A stretch of DNA of 64,000 nt, taken from Chlorops oryzae (lineage: Eukaryota; Arthropoda; Insecta; Diptera; Chloropidae). This document shows, piece after piece, positions 45,509 to 56,822 of the stretch. Position 1 is the stretch's first letter; each line of letters starts with the position of its first letter. A program made the position numbers and the translations under genes. The notes below the pieces were generated by a model. It ran no database searches. It saw nothing but the letters and a program-made list of their open reading frames with translations, and was not told the origin of the DNA. The stretch lies in NCBI GenBank assembly GCA_020466095.1, contig CM035807.1:109576906-109640905 (forward strand), given 5' to 3'.

Positions 45509-45715
45509 CAATATAACTATATATGCACATGTACTTGAATGACTAGGCACTTCTCACGCAATCTTTGATGAGATCTATTCAAGGTCTTGGTACCCACAAC
45601 ATGAGCATTTTCATTAGGACCACTCAAGTATTTCTCTCTCGCTTTTGTTTTGCTGATAACTCTCTTAACTGGCACGAAAGCGCCAAAGTCATGAGAGTGC
45701 ATATTGTAAATCATT
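45509..45715 (+). mobile_element. Degenerate CAT-ended MITE
   Basis: ATATAACTATATATG at the left, GGTCTTGGTACCCACAACATG, TTTCTCTCTCGCTTTTGTTT, GGCACGAAAGCGCC and ATGAGAGTG match the 29478-29709 family in order but are diverged. Confidence 0.6.
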
Positions 45716-46110
45716 CGAGATAGGACTTCTCAGCGCAATCGATTTTGATGAGATATATGACGACTGGTATTTTGTGAACTTTTCCGATGGTTTCTTTCTG
45801 CATTATTGCCTCGAAAGGACACTCAAAGTAGAATTACTTCGATGGGAACCATTTTAAGACCTTTTAAAGAAAATTTTTTCCTTTCGAACGCTTTTTGTAC
45901 TACCACACACCTCGCCGTCATGGGTAACTTTTTAACATATTAGAATAAAGAAAAGTTTCGACCGAAAAATTAAATTCAAATTCAAATTCCGAATCACCTG
46001 TACTGCTGCATGCATTGTTCATTAGATAGAAAAAGGAAAGTTGACCGAAAAATCAAATGAGTGTGCAAATTGGCGTACAAACACGTTATCGTTACGTTAT
46101 GTGTATGTGT
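45716..46110. other. Non-coding spacer
   Basis: No gene or repeat boundary recognised between the degenerate MITE and the 88-bp duplication. Confidence 0.4.
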
Positions 46111-46286
46111 AATGGGATTTGGGAACGGCTGGCGTCGATTTTACGACGTTATAAACTGTTTATGGCGAATAAGTTCGTCGAGCTGCAATTTTGTTCGTAA
46201 TGGGATTTGGGAACGGCTGGCGTCGATTTTACGACGTTATAAACTGTTTATGCCGAATAAGTTCGTCGAGCTGCAATTTTGTTCGC
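46111..46286 (+). repeat. 88-bp tandem duplication
   Basis: Two adjoining copies (46111-46198, 46199-46286) of AATGGGATTTGGGAACGGCT...GCAATTTTGTTCG, differing at one position seen (TATGGCG versus TATGCCG). The near identity suggests a recent event. Frames across it read the repeat twice. Confidence 0.9.
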
Positions 46287-48219
46287 CGCACAACATTCGC
46301 TGGAGGATTTTTTTTTTTTTTACTTATTTTGTCGATTCAAAGTCGTATCGTAAAAAATAAATGGAGCTCCATCCTCGGAAGGATATTCTCGGCACTCTGG
46401 CATTTTTACATTTGAAAACATATGTACATGCGCCCACATGACGACGCGGCGGTATCCCCTTTATTCGCCTGAATTCGGCTTCTATCTGCTCCTGCGACTC
46501 GCTTCAACCGACCGACCGTCCGACCGAACACCCGCTAGCTCCTTTGCATCGTCATACGGTCAATTGCATCGTTCTTCTGCATTTTTATGTGATCCTTTTC
46601 GAAGAAGTGTATGCAACCCATAAAACACTTCCGAACGAATGGTTGGAAAAAGTTCGAAGTAGAAATCAGCTAAGCGCGAATATCGGGTTCAATGCTGCAT
46701 AAAATGGGACAAATGCTTTGTTTTCCACAAAATTTTGGGGTCTAAGGAGAGCGCGCGCGACCCGAGGTGCACGTGAGATGCAAACATAAATGACGGTGGT
46801 GGCAATCCTTGACTTCTCTATCAAATTTATGAATAGCTTTTCGAATAGAATGTTAAGAGTCATTTCAATAAGCAATCATACATATGTGACTTCGTTAGAG
46901 AAGAACGCACCCAGCAAGAAATGTCATGATAATGACACTTAAATTTTGTCAGAATTATGAATGTGAGTTTTGGAGAAATTTGTGCCTGCAAAAAGAATGA
47001 CGCAGACCATTACTATCAAGGCTGGTGTAGAGATGCTGATGCAGAAGGCGAGTTCCCTTCGAGGTTATGCCATATCATGTAATTCGTCTCTTTTGGATAT
47101 AAGAGATGAAATATTAAATCACCCAATCATAGGTGGGCAGTTCCATGCAACACGGCCCTACAGGTCACACCCGTTACAGCTATTTTGAGCAGATATTAGG
47201 TAATTTCACTGCTTTTGAGTTTGACGAAATGGTAGAAAATATAATGATCTTTTCATTGTTGAAGAATTTTCTGTCAGGGTCGAGATTTAGGGAAAAATAT
47301 TTCAAATTTTATTAAATGACAAAGATGGGGAAAAAATTAAAATCTTAATTTGTGCAATTTTTTTTTTACAATTTATTTACATGCATCCCATTTAGGCTTT
47401 TGGCTTACGGCTTTTCTGCTCAACTGAGCAAGGTACACACCCGCACAAACACACACACCCACACAAAATGCACACACAACCAATGAGCGTAAAGCCAACG
47501 ACATTGTAAATATAGAATGAAACTTTTTGTCGGTTCACCACAGCCTCGAATGCAGAGTTGCACATGTCTTTATGCCATTTGTGTGCAGCCCCCTCGGCAC
47601 ATAAAATTATCTACGGGGGAAGGTTCATATGCGATCGGAATATTGTTGATTTGGAGATACGAGCGAAATGGGACATGCAATTTAATTGCTTTTTACTTTA
47701 TTTGCATAATTATAATTTGATAAAACGGTTACATGCCCCTCACCTGTTCGGCGCAATACCCACGAGAATGCTCACAGTAGGAAATGTTACACAAAAACGC
47801 ACATCGAGGACTTCGGATTTCTAATCTCAATCGTTTTTTTTTTTTTTTTAGAAATTTATATGATCATTAAGTGGTCACTGCCTCAGGGTGATCTAAATAT
47901 ATATTCAATGCTATATATGACATTTTCGGAGATGAATACATTCCCTACAAGGGGATAGTTTTCAAATTAGCATACAAAAAGCAAGAGGAGTTTCTATGAA
48001 TTAAAAGAGGAAGCCGTAACAACGAATGTTTCCGAGGCATTTTCCAAAATTTTCAATACAAATAACAACAAAATACATACAGTTTTGATAATTTAGTACA
48101 ATTCGGAAGCATTAACTAAAAATTCAGAGCTCCGATAATACTTAATTAGGCTGTCATTCGATACAGTCTCGTATTCAGAAAAGGATATCAAGGGGCCAGA
48201 GGGAATAAAACGATATTGT
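46287..48219. other. Non-coding tract
   Basis: Nothing recognised apart from a CGACCGACCGTCCGACCG run (46507) and CACACACA tracts (47435-47480). Confidence 0.45.
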
Positions 48220-48227
48220 GTTTAAAG

Positions 48228-48683
48228 TAGTGATGCCACGAATAGTGGATTTGGCCGAATACCGAATACCGAATATTCGGTCAACCTCTCGGCCGAATAA
48301 CGAATATTCGGCAACCGAATATTCGGCACGTAGTAAAGACAGCTTGGGCCTACTCGCGACTAGCTGAGTCAAGGCAAAAGCTGCCGCTGAAAAATTTGCC
48401 CACTGTATAATGTTTTCGAAGAAAATTTAGAAGAAGCTAGCGTACATTTAATATTTCTAAAAATAAAATGCAAATCTGCTGTATTTTTAGTTCTCGTTAA
48501 TTAAATTTTTTAACGTATTGTGAGAAAAATTTAATTTGTAGTGACTGCTGATTTTTAATAAGTTATTTCTACTATTGGGTATTCGGCCGAATGTTTTAAC
48601 TATTCGGCCGAATACCGAATACTGAAAAATGACGCCGAATAGGCCGAATACCGAATAGTGGCCGAATATTCGTGGCATCACTA
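48228..48683. mobile_element. 456-bp hAT-type MITE rich in CCGAATATTCGG palindromes
   Basis: The ends TAGTGATGCCACGAATA and TATTCGTGGCATCACTA are perfect inverted repeats, flanked by a perfect 8-bp duplication GTTTAAAG (48220-48227, 48684-48691). CCGAATATTCGG-type palindromes crowd both subterminal zones. The 8-bp site and YAGTGATGCC ends fit hAT. Confidence 0.88.
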
Positions 48684-48691
48684 GTTTAAAG

Positions 48692-49484
48692 CCTCATTGG
48701 CTCAAAAGATGGACCGTTGCTTATACATACTTGCAGAACAATTTAACACCCTTCGAATGTGACATTGGGCCGATTCAAGAGTGGTACCTACTATACATCA
48801 CACAGTGGGATTTCGAAAGAAAAAGCTCAAATTTTCGATCATCGAAATTCAAAAATGAAATAATGAAGTTTCGTTGGGTAATGTTTTAATAAGAATTAAT
48901 ACCCAGAAATTGATATTTGATACGTAAAAAAAAAAAAAAAAAAAAAAAATGGCAAAATTATATCGCAAAGGAAAAATATCAAATTTTCCTTAAACTTTGT
49001 AACATTTTCATCAAAAAAGTTTCTGCTTTTACGATTTGAAACACATTTTGTCTTACAAACATGTAGTCTTGGCTTATAAAAATGAAGAAATTATGTAGAC
49101 AGCATGAATGGTTAACATATTTAAAAAATATTTAGTATACTTTTAGGGCGATCACATTAATGGTAGTGGGCGTGGTCGATTTTGATGAAACTCTCAGAAT
49201 ATTTTCTATTTTAATTAATACAAAACTTTGTGCAAGGTCTCAAAAAATTCCATAAAAGCAAAAAAATTTATATGAGAAAAATCGATCGAGTTGTATGCGG
49301 ATGGGTGGTAGTTGCGGCCGATTTTGAAGTAACTTCGATTTTTCTTAATCTCATTTAAATAAGGCTCGGTAGGTACTAAGTTTCACCGTTCTCCTTAAAG
49401 CACTCCTTATAGTTTTTGCAATCAAATGTATGAAGCGATCCCACTGTGCGTCATTAGGGGTGAAACGGATTTTGCCCGTTTTTG
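48692..49484. other. Non-coding tract
   Basis: A poly(A) run (about 48928-48949) and AT-rich sequence. No gene recognised. Confidence 0.45.
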
Positions 49485-49767
49485 AGGCCTTCTACACTAG
49501 GAAATTTTAGTTGCGCAACTCATATCGAATTCTCTTTTGGAGTTGCTTTCGTGTCTACATTGAGCCAGCAACTCGAGTTGCTCGATCGTTAAAAACAACC
49601 CCGACGCCCCTTTCACGTTTGAAAGTAAGGAAGAGATGAAATTTTCACGTTTGAATGTAAGAAAGAGATGCACAAAGCGTATCGCACACAAAATTACCTT
49701 CCCCGTACCTCGTCTCTCCCACAAACTCACGAGTTGCGCAACTAAAATTGCCTAGTGTAGAAGGCCT
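49485..49767. mobile_element. AGGCCT-ended MITE, 283 bp
   Basis: The ends AGGCCTTCTACACTAGGAAA and, inverted, AGGCCTTCTACACTAGGCAA continue through TTTTAGTTGCGCAACTC. Flanks TTTTG and CTTTG match at four of five positions. The end AGGCCTTYTACAYTAG is shared with 21943-22879, which defines a family. Confidence 0.8.
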
Positions 49768-50835
49768 CTTTGTCTTTTAATAGGATATTTTTATTTTTTG
49801 AAAAAAGCCGTTCTATCCTGAGTGGAATCAAGTTTCCTTCGATTGCCTGGTTTCCTCGAAAGCGATTTATGTGCATATATTTTCGAAAATGTTTCATCAA
49901 AATTGCATCCCAAGGTCTCAATTACTGCTAATAAAACAATGAAGATCATATGGGGAGATTTGAAAATTCAACTTTCGTCGACTTTGATGCTTATTGCCAT
50001 GAATTTCGATTTTCATAGAATATTTCAGATTCATTAAATTTGAAAAAAAAAACACTATGTATATCTGTCCCCTAACTGCATTGCAATAATTGAAATTATT
50101 AAAATTATTTCAGAAAAGAACGTGATTTATGGAATTGCAAGATTCAATGATAAGCATAAATACATTGGCAGCGAAAATGTTTCACAAATATTTATTTTGA
50201 TTTAAAAATTCTTTCCACTTTTCGAAGATTTTATCGGATTGATGTGAAAAGATTTCAAAAGCGTTTTTTTTCTGGCTTTTATTTTACCTTCACTGAACAC
50301 AATCGATGAACCATTTGGAGAATATTATTCCAAGCCAATTAGAAAATGGCAGGTCCATCCTTAGAGCCTTTAATACATTCGGACGTGGAATGTTCTTGTC
50401 CCCAAATTGGCCATGGAATTTTCATGAATCAGAGCATCGCTTTGATGTTTTGTTAAATTGAGCATATTTTTTTCCAGCCGAAAATTCAAAGATGGAAGAT
50501 TTTTTCGCCTACAATTAGAATTTTTTTTTTATATTTATTTATTTATTATTTTTTTTTTTTTTGGTTTATTTCCCATCGTTCGCAAATAGACCTCGGCGTG
50601 AAATCATTGAGTGGCACGTTAGACAAATTAAATAAAATGAAAAGAAGGGAAATATTAGAGCCGAGCTCTATTTCCGTCATCGAGCAGCATTCCATTTCAT
50701 TCCATTTGCAACATGAATTTGATGCTTCAAGCAGCTTATCTGCCTACAAAGCTCATCAGCTTCCACCCAAAAAGCACGCACACACAAAAACTCACACGTA
50801 GACGCACAGAGAAATTGGGAAACGTTCTTATTATC
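49768..50835. other. Non-coding tract
   Basis: AT-rich with T-runs (50520-50565). No coding sequence recognised. Confidence 0.45.
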
Positions 50836-51306
50836 TTAGCCCAAGGGACGGGGGAGGTTAATTTTCGTTTCTAAAAATTTTTGGGTACTATCACAACATG
50901 CCGAGCCATCGAATGAGCGTGGTGTCTGTCTCATCGTTGTTGCCTGCTTCAAAGTCGCCCCCGGAGAGTTGTTAACTTGCTTAAATGTTGCTTCATTGTT
51001 GCCTTTACTTTGACTCTGGCTGTGCCGCGTTCCGACTTCTTCCGTGACTCCGAACTCGCTGCTGTTGTTGTTGATGTTGCTGTTGCTATGTATTGTTGCC
51101 GCTGATGTTTCTGGTTCTGTTTCTGTTCGCAATTTTACAACATTTCGTAATTTGTTTGTGCTGCGTTGTTTTTGTTTTTGTTTCTCTTTTTTTCGACTTT
51201 TCACTTTTCTTTGTTTATTTATTTTTGTTTTTGTAATTTTCTCGTTTTTATTTCCTTTTCCTGTTTTTACGCTGCCATGGCATACTGCTTTAAGTTCAGC
51301 GGCCAT
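50836..51306 (-). CDS. Doubtful low-complexity open frame, 156 residues
   Basis: Starts at an ATG in good context (GCC-ATG-GCC). It encodes a Lys-rich, then Ser/Asn/Gln-rich product with no domain, signal peptide or membrane segment. AAC/CAA triplet repeats underlie part of it. Such composition occurs in disordered exons of fly regulatory genes but also by chance in triplet-rich introns. No relatives are recognised. Confidence 0.2.
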   Translation of the reverse strand: MAAELKAVCHGSVKTGKGNKNEKITKTKINKQRKVKSRKKEKQKQKQRSTNKLRNVVKLRTETEPETSAATIHSNSNINNNSSEFGVTEEVGTRHSQSQSKGNNEATFKQVNNSPGATLKQATTMRQTPRSFDGSACCDSTQKFLETKINLPRPLG

Positions 51307-52296
51307 GGCTCTCTCACCATCCCTCCCTATGGATTGCTTTCTTTTCTTTTCATTTATTTTTATTTTTATTTTGTTTTTTATTTTTTATTTTTTTATTAAC
51401 AAGCCCGATAAGCAACGATAAACATAAAACATAAATTTATAGAAAAAAATTTACAGAAAAAATCTACAAAAAAAAAAGGAGAAGCAAAAAACACACACGC
51501 ACACTACCCGAAAAAAAGACCAACAGAGACTTGAGCTCTGTCGCCGATATCACCCCCCAAATGCAGCGTGCTCGGCTGTGTCGCGCTATGCGTTGGTTGT
51601 CAGCTCAGCGCTGGCATTAAAAGGATCCTGCGGGAGTCCAAATTGGTCACAGCACAGCGGACTTTTATTAATTGAATCATAATTTCATCTTTATAAATCC
51701 GCTGGTGCTATTTAACCGCCCGCCCTGACGGCAGAGAGAGAAAAAATATATATTTTCGCTTTTTCTCAGCTCGACTAGAGGACATTTCTTAAGCAGCCAA
51801 GCGATTCGTGGGCGTGTTGAAGCGTATTTTCGCTAAAATGAACAGCACCATTGATGCATATAAAAAATTGAAATCCAATTTTCTCTTTACTGTCTTGAAG
51901 TTGGCTTTTGAACATTTTCCGTTTAATTGCCTTGAAAGTAAAAGATAAAATATTCAAAAAAAAAAAAAAAAATTATAATAAATAAATGAAATAATATAAA
52001 AATGGGCGGCAAAATGTTCATGTGTGAACATTAACGCATGCGGTGCAAACACTGAAATATTTATTTTTAAATTTATGAATTGTCAACTCTCATAAATGAC
52101 CGCAAATGCAAGGAGAAGAATGCAGAGAAAGCATCATTTTACACCCCAAGAAAATGATTAGCTAACAGCACTTCCGATTACTTCCGAAACACGGAGGAGC
52201 GAGTAAAATTTAAAGAAAAGTGTGACTGCAATTCCAGAAAGAACTTCATAATGAAGCGAATTCCTACATTTGTGTTTGCTAGATTGGATGCAGGTC
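51307..52296. other. Non-coding tract
   Basis: T-rich runs (51160-51410) and homopurine runs; no gene recognised. Confidence 0.45.
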
Positions 52297-52640
52297 CTTT
52301 GAAATCGATCTCGAAAAGTGTGGCCGAGAATTAAGTCGCGCACTTTCTTATGGCTATAACTCGTAAACTGTTTAATATTTTATATTCCTGTCTTTAGAAA
52401 AATTTGAGACTGAGGTGTGGACTAAAGAACTGTAATAATAACTGACCCGAAAAAGCTCCATCTATTAGATAAAAATAGTAAAAATAAATCTCCGTTTAAT
52501 ATTTTTGGCCCATAGCTCCCAATCTGGTCAAAATTTTATAAAACTGGACGACTCCTTCGAAGATATCAACTTGATCCGAGCGTTCGTTGTTCACATATTG
52601 ATAATGCAAAGCTGATAATTTTTACCCGAAATCAGAAGAA
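52297..52640 (+). repeat. Interspersed repeat R2, copy 2
   Basis: AAATCGATCTCGAAAAGTGT, GCACTTTCTTATGGCTATA and TGGCCCATAGCTCC correspond in order to 28382-28800. Confidence 0.65.
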
Positions 52641-53722
52641 TAAACTATAATTAACCCTTTCAATATGCTCTAAAATTTTTATTTAATATTAAAAATTGCA
52701 ATATTAACAGTCGAAACTCTAATGAATTTTTCTCTATAGCGAATCTTCTGAACGCTTTTTTTTCGCTAATTTTTAGTGCCTTTTTCTCCTAATACATAAT
52801 GAATTCTTTCTGTAACGAAGTTTTTTCCGGTCCCTTGGAATTCGTTGTCGACTCTAACCATATGTAGTTATCTGAATATTTTAATTGTTCAAAGATTCTC
52901 CCGAGTAGGCCCATTAATAAGCGATTGTTCAAGGCTATCTTATCACTAAATTTCTATAAATTTGAAGGAAAAAAGGAGCTGTCCAATGAGCTTAATGGAC
53001 AGCTGTATGAGGTGTAGCGGTGACACTTCGCTTGGATTAATCTCACTCGAAGCTTCTATTGTCTATTTAAATATATATATACCCTGTTTTTCACAATCAA
53101 AATTCTTTAAAATTTTTTCCATTGATCAACGTTGGTGAGAGGAGAATTCCGCAAATTTCCAGCGAAAGCACAACTTTAATGAAATTGTTGAAATTTTCCC
53201 ACTGGCTTGCCAATTGTCATCTTCTTTATACGTATTGTGTTCACTGTGCATTTGCATAAGGACAAGCGAAATTACGTTGAACGCAGCAGTCGGTGCGCCC
53301 GGATAATAAAAATGTCACTCGCACTTGCCTGGCCGAGTCCGAATGCGAGTTCGCGGCATAAAAGCGGAAAACTTTGCATTCATAAAAATATGAATTTCCA
53401 TTTCTTTTTTTTTTTCTCCTTTATTTATTTATTTTTTCTTATTATTTATTTTCCCTTTTTCCTCTCCTAGTTGGAAGAATGCTGGTGGCTTTTTATTCTT
53501 TTGTTTTCCGTCGAAATGAAATTCATTTACTAAAAGATTTTTTTTTTCAGTGAAGTGAAAAAGTTCTTCTCACATTAAAGTCATGACGTCGCGAATTGCT
53601 TAAATTAAGTGCAAAACGAAATGAGCTTAACTGCAGAAAACGAGAGTAAAAGCATAAAACTTTCATAAACACCTCTCTAGAATACGTTGGTATATATGTA
53701 TGTATGTATATGGACAATACGT
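52641..53722. other. Non-coding tract
   Basis: A small palindrome GAGCTGTCC...GGACAGCTG (about 52977-53006) resembles the ends of the 56734 MITE. No gene recognised. Confidence 0.45.
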
Positions 53723-54019
53723 ATGAATGGCTGCGGTACATTGAGCTCTAAAGAACACTGTGGCTGTCTGTGGATTTTGGTGTTCATGCAATTGTTCTCT
53801 CCCTCCTTCGACCCCCCGATCGAACGGAAACGGCCACGCAATCCGATCCGCAATCTATGGGACCAACTACTTTCCGTGTTCGGTATAGAACCGCAAAGAG
53901 ATTTATGCAGCTGCTTCGGTACACAATTCACACCTCCTGCTTGCCGTAGGAGCCGCACGCAAGAGAACAACAGAAACAACAAACAGCACCAAAGGCAAAT
54001 ACAGCAACAAAAATACTAA
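53723..54019 (+). CDS. Candidate small secreted peptide, doubtful
   Basis: From the second Met (53723) the frame reads MNGCGTLSSKEHCGCLWILV, a possible signal peptide ending near FSPSF. A KR-containing region, IRNLWDQLLSVFGIEPQ, and a cysteine cluster CSCFGTQFTPPACRR follow, then a Gln/Asn-rich tail to the stop at 54017-54019. Dibasic sites around the cysteine cluster are reminiscent of peptide precursors, but no family is recognised. The tail is CAA-repeat derived. A splice donor-like GTAGGAG within GCCGTAGGAG could end an exon after the Cys cluster. It may be chance. Confidence 0.25.
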   Translation: MNGCGTLSSKEHCGCLWILVFMQLFSPSFDPPIERKRPRNPIRNLWDQLLSVFGIEPQRDLCSCFGTQFTPPACRRSRTQENNRNNKQHQRQIQQQKY

Positions 54020-56733
54020 ATAACAACAATAGAACAGGCAAGTGTGAGCGAAAAATAGAGCACACTTGACAGCCACTTTTGTTGCATTGCGTAGGAGCAG
54101 CGGATTTGCAACAAATTTGTGCTGTGCAGCCAAGCCAGTTGCCAGTTGCAGTTGTTTTGGCATCATAAAGTTAAATGGCACCAGGAAAATGGACCGAGGA
54201 CCATTTATTCAGACGTTTATGCTGCTAGCCGGCCACCATTCACGCTCGATGCGTTTGCTTCCATTCATGCGGCACGAGCACCGTTTGAATCGCTTTGCGC
54301 CATTTTGTTTACACTTTTCAACCAATTTGAAATGGGGCGAAAAAGCGCGAGCGAGGTGGTGTTGACGGTGACATTCGAATTCGAAAATAACCTTTTTGTT
54401 ATTAACTGGCTTTTCGTAGTGGTGGCACCACCCCAAGTCTGCTCTGAAGCATGATGATGAGTGGCTTGAAAACTGTAGTGCTCTTAATTGTTCCAATGAA
54501 GCAGTTAAATTTTTTCGAAAAGTGTTGAGAATTTATCACAAAAATTGTCCCTACCATTGTGGGAAAAAGGAAATAGAAAATAAAAGCTTATCAATTAATT
54601 GATAATGTAGGGTGCCATTCGGTCGAACTCTACTGCTTTGCTTTGCACTCTTAAGGGCTGTTAAAGTCTTAGCTACTCTTTACCTTCATCGTTATTGCCA
54701 TTCTCGCAATTGAGCCACCACTTCGATGCTTCACCTGAATCTACTGAGAACATCGTCGGCTGAAGTTTCCGAAATGCAAAGCGCGAATAAGCGGCGATTT
54801 AAGGAAAGCGAAAATGTTGCAACTGGCAGCAGAGCGGGCCGGAGCGATTGTGGCATAAAAACACTTCAGATAATTGACCCCGAGCAGCAGTGTCAGTGGC
54901 AGCACGTGTTGTAAGTTGTGGTGCGACTTACCCAGGCACATCTCATCCACCCTCTTCCCACATCACGGCCACCATTTTCGGAGGCGAACAGGTGAATTAA
55001 GAATGAACGCGTAGCCATTTTTGCGACTCGAGATGCTTTACGGAAAAGCAGGAAAAGCTCTCTTCGCATTTTAGCGCCCGATGCTGCTGCATTTCCGCTG
55101 AAGCCTCTTTCCATTTGAGATGGAGAATGCAAATGAAATGCTTTTGAATTTGCATTTGAAGACCCGCGATTTCAATTTGAAAATTTTCATAAACATCTTT
55201 GCCGGTAAAAAAAAAAAAAAAAATGGACAGAGAATGTATAGGAAAAATGAAATCAAAACGCTGGAATTGCTTTCAAGCGGTTATGGCGTGAAAATCTGGC
55301 TTATGTATAACTTTGAGTTGGGTGCTTAAGTTGTCTGAGAATCTTGTAACACGTAGATGTAGGTTATTTTTATAGTAACTATGCTGGTATATGATGTACT
55401 CTTCACTTGAATTGCAAACCCAATCGAATACGGTGGATTGATTTGTCCCTGCTTGTGTTCGAGATCTCCTGCGTAGAGCGTCTTTAATCGAATCTATTTT
55501 TGTAATTTCCTTTTTTCGAAATTTCACAAAAAAGGCAGAAGTTGAGTAGATATTTCATAGGCGGATTGGACCGAATTGAATTTAATGGTTTTGTTATTGT
55601 GTGTGTGTGTTTTTTTTTAACTCGCAATAAAAACGAAGTGTATAGCTAAGTGCAAATTGAATTTTGATGATGTTTTTGTTGCGCTTATCTCGATAGTTTA
55701 AGCCGCGTTGAAAGACTTTAGATCGCTTTTTAAGTTCGAATCCCTTCCCTTTCCAAATTTATTTATTTATTTATATTATGAAATATAATAATCAATTATT
55801 ATATTACAGAAAAAAAAGGAGCACTAGCTTTAAGCCTTCGGCTCTCTGGTTAAACCCCTTTCCAAATTATTTTCAATGAATTGAAAGAAATTGTGAAAAA
55901 GGTCATGCATTAGAGTCCATCATATTCGATTGTTTGATCATCCTTTAAACAGAATTTCTTAACGAGCAGTTCTTAAGCCGTCAACTTGCAAATGTCTTTA
56001 TATTGCCCTCATGCCCTCGCCGATGATCGCCACAATCTATTTATAAACAAAGAGCGCAGGGAAAACTGCTCGAAATTTAGTTCGATTTATGGTATTTCGA
56101 ATGGGCTTTGTGCCTTCGAGCATCTGTATATAAGATTTCATTATTTAAGAGGACCTTTTTCGCCATTAGTTTGAATGGGTCACGCAGTATGAAAACCAGA
56201 AAATATGAGACACCTACAGTAATGGCCCCCCAAAAAACGCAATCAATTGAATGAAGATTAAAGGCTGTGGAATGGGCAGTCGGCCTTTTTTCCTTTGAAG
56301 CATTTTAGGAATTCACTGGCACCCACCCATGCATGTGAGGGAAGAACACTCCGGAGCATCCGCCGTTAGATATCTCCATTAAAGTTTTTTATTTTATTTT
56401 TTTCAAGGGAAATCTGTGCTTGATAGCTTCGGTTAGTTCTGCAATCGTCCTTGCAGAGTAGCCGCAAAAAAAAAAAGAAAATAAAATAAAGAATGCCATA
56501 AGAAAAACTTGGTTTCACATTTTACGAAGTGGACCTACCTACAGGTTATAGAATTGGCTGGTATTCTCTCCTTGCCGTCCTTGCAGCCCACCGAGACCGC
56601 ATTTCAATGAAATTTCCATAAGGAAGCCATTTAAAAAAGAGCTTAACTTAGAAAAACAACCACTACGGGGGACGGTGGGTGCGCACTGATCAAAATGAGG
56701 ATAAAAATCTAAAATATCTTTTTATAAGTATAA
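54020..56733. other. Non-coding tract, possibly intronic or regulatory
   Basis: Single-copy-looking sequence with several short overlapping frames on both strands, none with domain features. A GTGTGTGTGTG run lies at 55598. Confidence 0.4.
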
Positions 56734-56822
56734 GGGGCTGTCCATTAATTACGTAAGATTTTTATTTAAGACGCGAACGTGAAAACAGTAATACAACTCT
56801 TACGTAATTAATGGACAGCCCC
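56734..56822. mobile_element. 89-bp hairpin MITE
   Basis: Perfect 25-bp inverted repeats (GGGGCTGTCCATTAATTACG and its complement, extending to TAAGA) leave about 40 bp between. Flanks ATAA and TTAA differ by one base, so a TTAA-type site is possible. Confidence 0.85.

Noticed and set aside
53677..53982. Minus-strand 101-residue frame opposite the candidate peptide
   Set aside because: Shadow of the plus-strand frame; its tail reads a TATATGTATG repeat.
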